The notes under the pieces were generated by a model. That model was given only the letters and a program-made list of their open reading frames with translations. It was not told the DNA's origin and ran no database searches. This document shows positions 62,358 to 64,000 of a stretch of 64,000 bases of DNA, piece by piece. The translations under genes and the position numbers were made by a program. The stretch spans positions 186,001 to 250,000 of the forward strand of contig NZ_JAQMHX010000003.1 in assembly GCF_028331445.1 (NCBI RefSeq), read 5' to 3'. Every line of letters starts with the position of its first letter. Position 1 is the stretch's first letter. Source of the stretch: Candidatus Phyllobacterium onerii. GTDB taxonomy: Bacteria > Pseudomonadota > Alphaproteobacteria > Rhizobiales > Rhizobiaceae.

Positions 62358-64000
62358 ATGTTCCAGTCGTTTGAGGTCACAAGCAATCCTGCTACCGGAG
62401 GGCCCCGTGTCGCCAAGCTGCGCGCTGAACTCGAAAACCTTGGCCTCGATGGTTTTCTTGTGCCGCGCGCCGATGAACACCAGGGCGAATACGTGCCTGC
62501 CCGCGCCCGCCGCCTGGCTTGGCTGACGGGTTTTACCGGCTCTGCCGGCGTTGCTCTGATCATGAAGAGCAAAGCCTATCTGTTTGTCGACGGGCGCTAC
62601 ACGTTGCAGGCAGCAGAGCAGACCGACCCGGAAGTCTTCACGATCGAAAGCCTTGTCGACACGCCACCTCCCGTGTGGCTGCGCAATGTCGACAAGAAGC
62701 TCACCATTGGGTTCGATCCCTGGCTCCACACGATCAGCGAAACCAAATCTTTGCGCGAGGCTCTGGAGAAAAACGGCGGTACGCTCGTTGCAGTCAAAGA
62801 CAATCTTGTCGACATGATCTGGGACGACCAGCCTGCCCCGCCACTGGAAGCCGTCACGATCCAGCCGGAGAAATATGCCGGCAAGCTGGCGAGCCAGAAG
62901 CTGCATGAACTGGCTGAAGCCGTTGCCAAAGCCAAAGCCGATGCGACGATTCTCACGGATCCATCCTCTATTGCCTGGGCTTTCAATATTCGCGGCAATG
63001 ATGTCAGCAACACGCCCCTTCCCCTCGCCTTCGCGCTGATTCCGGCATCGGGCGAACCGCTGCTTTTTATCGACAAGCGCAAGCTGCCAATCGAGACGGA
63101 AGCCTATCTCACCCAGCTTTCAACGTTGCGCGCCCCTTCAGCATTGGAGGGAGACGTCGCGGCCTTTGCCGCTGAGAGCAAGACTGTGATGCTCGATCCG
63201 GCGCTGACAGCAGAAAAGCTGCGTCTGATCATCGAAAAAGTCGGCGGCAAGGTCGTGGATGGCCTCGATCCGGCTCGGTTGCCACGCGCGCTCAAGAACG
63301 CGGTTGAGCTTGAGGGCGCACGCAAGTCGCATGAGCGCGACGGCGTAGCAATGGTATCCTTCCTTTCCTGGATCGATAGCCAGGCGCCGGGCACAATCGA
63401 TGAGATCATCGCGGCGACGAAACTGGAAGAAACCCGCCAGACAGTGGCGGAGAGCTTCCAGATGCCGCTGGAAAATCTCTCGTTCGACAGCATTTCGGGG
63501 GCTGGACCGAATGGAGCCTTTGCGCATTACCGTGTCAGCACAGCGTCAAACCGCACATTAGAGGACGGTGAGCTCTATCTGATCGACAGCGGCGGCCAAT
63601 ATCGCGACGGGACCACCGACATCACCCGCACGCTGCCGGTCGGCAAGCCTTCAGATGATATGAAGCGCAAATTCACACTGGTGCTCAAGGGCATGATTGC
63701 CATTTCTACTGCGCGCTTTCCGAAGGGAACACGCGGTATGGACATTGATGTGCTTGCCCGCATTGCTCTGTGGAAACAGGGATATGATTATGGCCATGGT
63801 ACCGGGCACGGCGTGGGTTCATTCCTGTCTGTGCATGAAGGGCCGCAGAGCATATCGAAGCGCGGCGTGCACGAACTGCTGCCCGGCATGATCCTTTCCA
63901 ACGAACCCGGCTATTACAAGCCCGGCACTGGCGGCTATGGCATCCGCACCGAGAACCTGTTGATCGTCACGGAGCCGGAAGTGCCGGAAGGCGGCGACAT
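62358..64000 (+). CDS. pepP: Xaa-Pro aminopeptidase (M24B), 5' part
   Basis: The frame is open from the ATG at 62358 to the window edge (547 codons) and continues beyond. It begins with two creatinase-like N-terminal domains (GLDGFLVPRADEHQGEYVPARARRLAWLTGFTGSAG), followed by the pita-bread catalytic domain with the metal ligands in LIDSGGQYRDGTTDITRT (two Asp), GTGHGVGSFLSVHEGPQ (His), LSNEPGYY (Glu) and RTENLL (Glu). It removes N-terminal residues before proline. The three-domain length is that of the larger alphaproteobacterial and eukaryotic form. Confidence 0.92.
   Translation, partial: MFQSFEVTSNPATGGPRVAKLRAELENLGLDGFLVPRADEHQGEYVPARARRLAWLTGFTGSAGVALIMKSKAYLFVDGRYTLQAAEQTDPEVFTIESLVDTPPPVWLRNVDKKLTIGFDPWLHTISETKSLREALEKNGGTLVAVKDNLVDMIWDDQPAPPLEAVTIQPEKYAGKLASQKLHELAEAVAKAKADATILTDPSSIAWAFNIRGNDVSNTPLPLAFALIPASGEPLLFIDKRKLPIETEAYLTQLSTLRAPSALEGDVAAFAAESKTVMLDPALTAEKLRLIIEKVGGKVVDGLDPARLPRALKNAVELEGARKSHERDGVAMVSFLSWIDSQAPGTIDEIIAATKLEETRQTVAESFQMPLENLSFDSISGAGPNGAFAHYRVSTASNRTLEDGELYLIDSGGQYRDGTTDITRTLPVGKPSDDMKRKFTLVLKGMIAISTARFPKGTRGMDIDVLARIALWKQGYDYGHGTGHGVGSFLSVHEGPQSISKRGVHELLPGMILSNEPGYYKPGTGGYGIRTENLLIVTEPEVPEGGD

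Overview
The window reads as chromosome of an alphaproteobacterium of the order Hyphomicrobiales (Rhizobiales), most like the Phyllobacteriaceae/Brucellaceae. The evidence is a permuted two-piece tmRNA with tag ANDNYAEARLAA, alphaproteobacterial SspB with DUF4169 and ribbon-helix-helix neighbours, a BA14K-type protein, the thyA-folA-hflK-hflC-DUF2065-degP block, a leaderless-looking ilv leader peptide, and several families of intergenic palindromic repeats. The genus is inference. Most of the window is ordinary, densely packed core chromosome. I see no CRISPR array, transposase, phage structural gene or rRNA.

Layout. 0-5 kb: 3' part of a sulfatase, tRNA-Lys(CUU), a PhzF-like protein, a Nudix protein, an EEP-family phosphohydrolase and a BA14K-type secreted protein. 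5-20 kb: branched-chain amino acid genes (ilvC behind a TetR gene with a clear operator; ilvI-ilvH behind a leader-peptide attenuator) interleaved with kup, pdxJ, a RecD-like helicase, a cobalt-type nitrile hydratase operon, herA, miaA and serB. 20-29 kb: degP, a 2.7-kb accessory insertion, then DUF2065, hflC, hflK, folA, thyA. 29-36 kb: permuted ssrA, an ArsR/SRPBCC/DUF899 operon whose DUF899 gene is frameshifted, an AAA NTPase, an MFS exporter with a divergent TetR gene and two operator-like sites, and sspB. tmRNA and SspB belong to one pathway: tagging stalled nascent proteins and handing them to ClpXP.

36-54 kb: a large AsmA-like protein, a HigBA-like toxin-antitoxin pair with a frameshifted toxin, an FAD-linked D-2-hydroxyacid dehydrogenase, a dienelactone hydrolase, an EamA exporter with divergent Lrp regulator, PQQ glucose dehydrogenase, a UvrD/PcrA helicase, an intact RelE-type toxin-antitoxin pair, a peptidoglycan amidase and CreA.

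54-64 kb: a small membrane ORF, sco, prmA, then the most interesting region (57.0-62.2 kb), then the start of pepP. Between prmA and pepP sit two copies of one cassette design: the same promoter and the same 106-residue N-terminal module joined to two unrelated C-terminal domains, each followed by a different candidate immunity gene. The first C-terminus carries a PD-(D/E)xK-like signature and its partner lacks a signal peptide. The partner of the second has a signal peptide. Between them is a tandem array with an exact 817-bp period: an orphan second immunity gene, a truncated third one, remnants of the toxin tail, and a small copy of the end of prmA at the junction. I interpret this as a polymorphic toxin/immunity locus growing by duplication and toxin-tip exchange; the toxin activities are untested inference.
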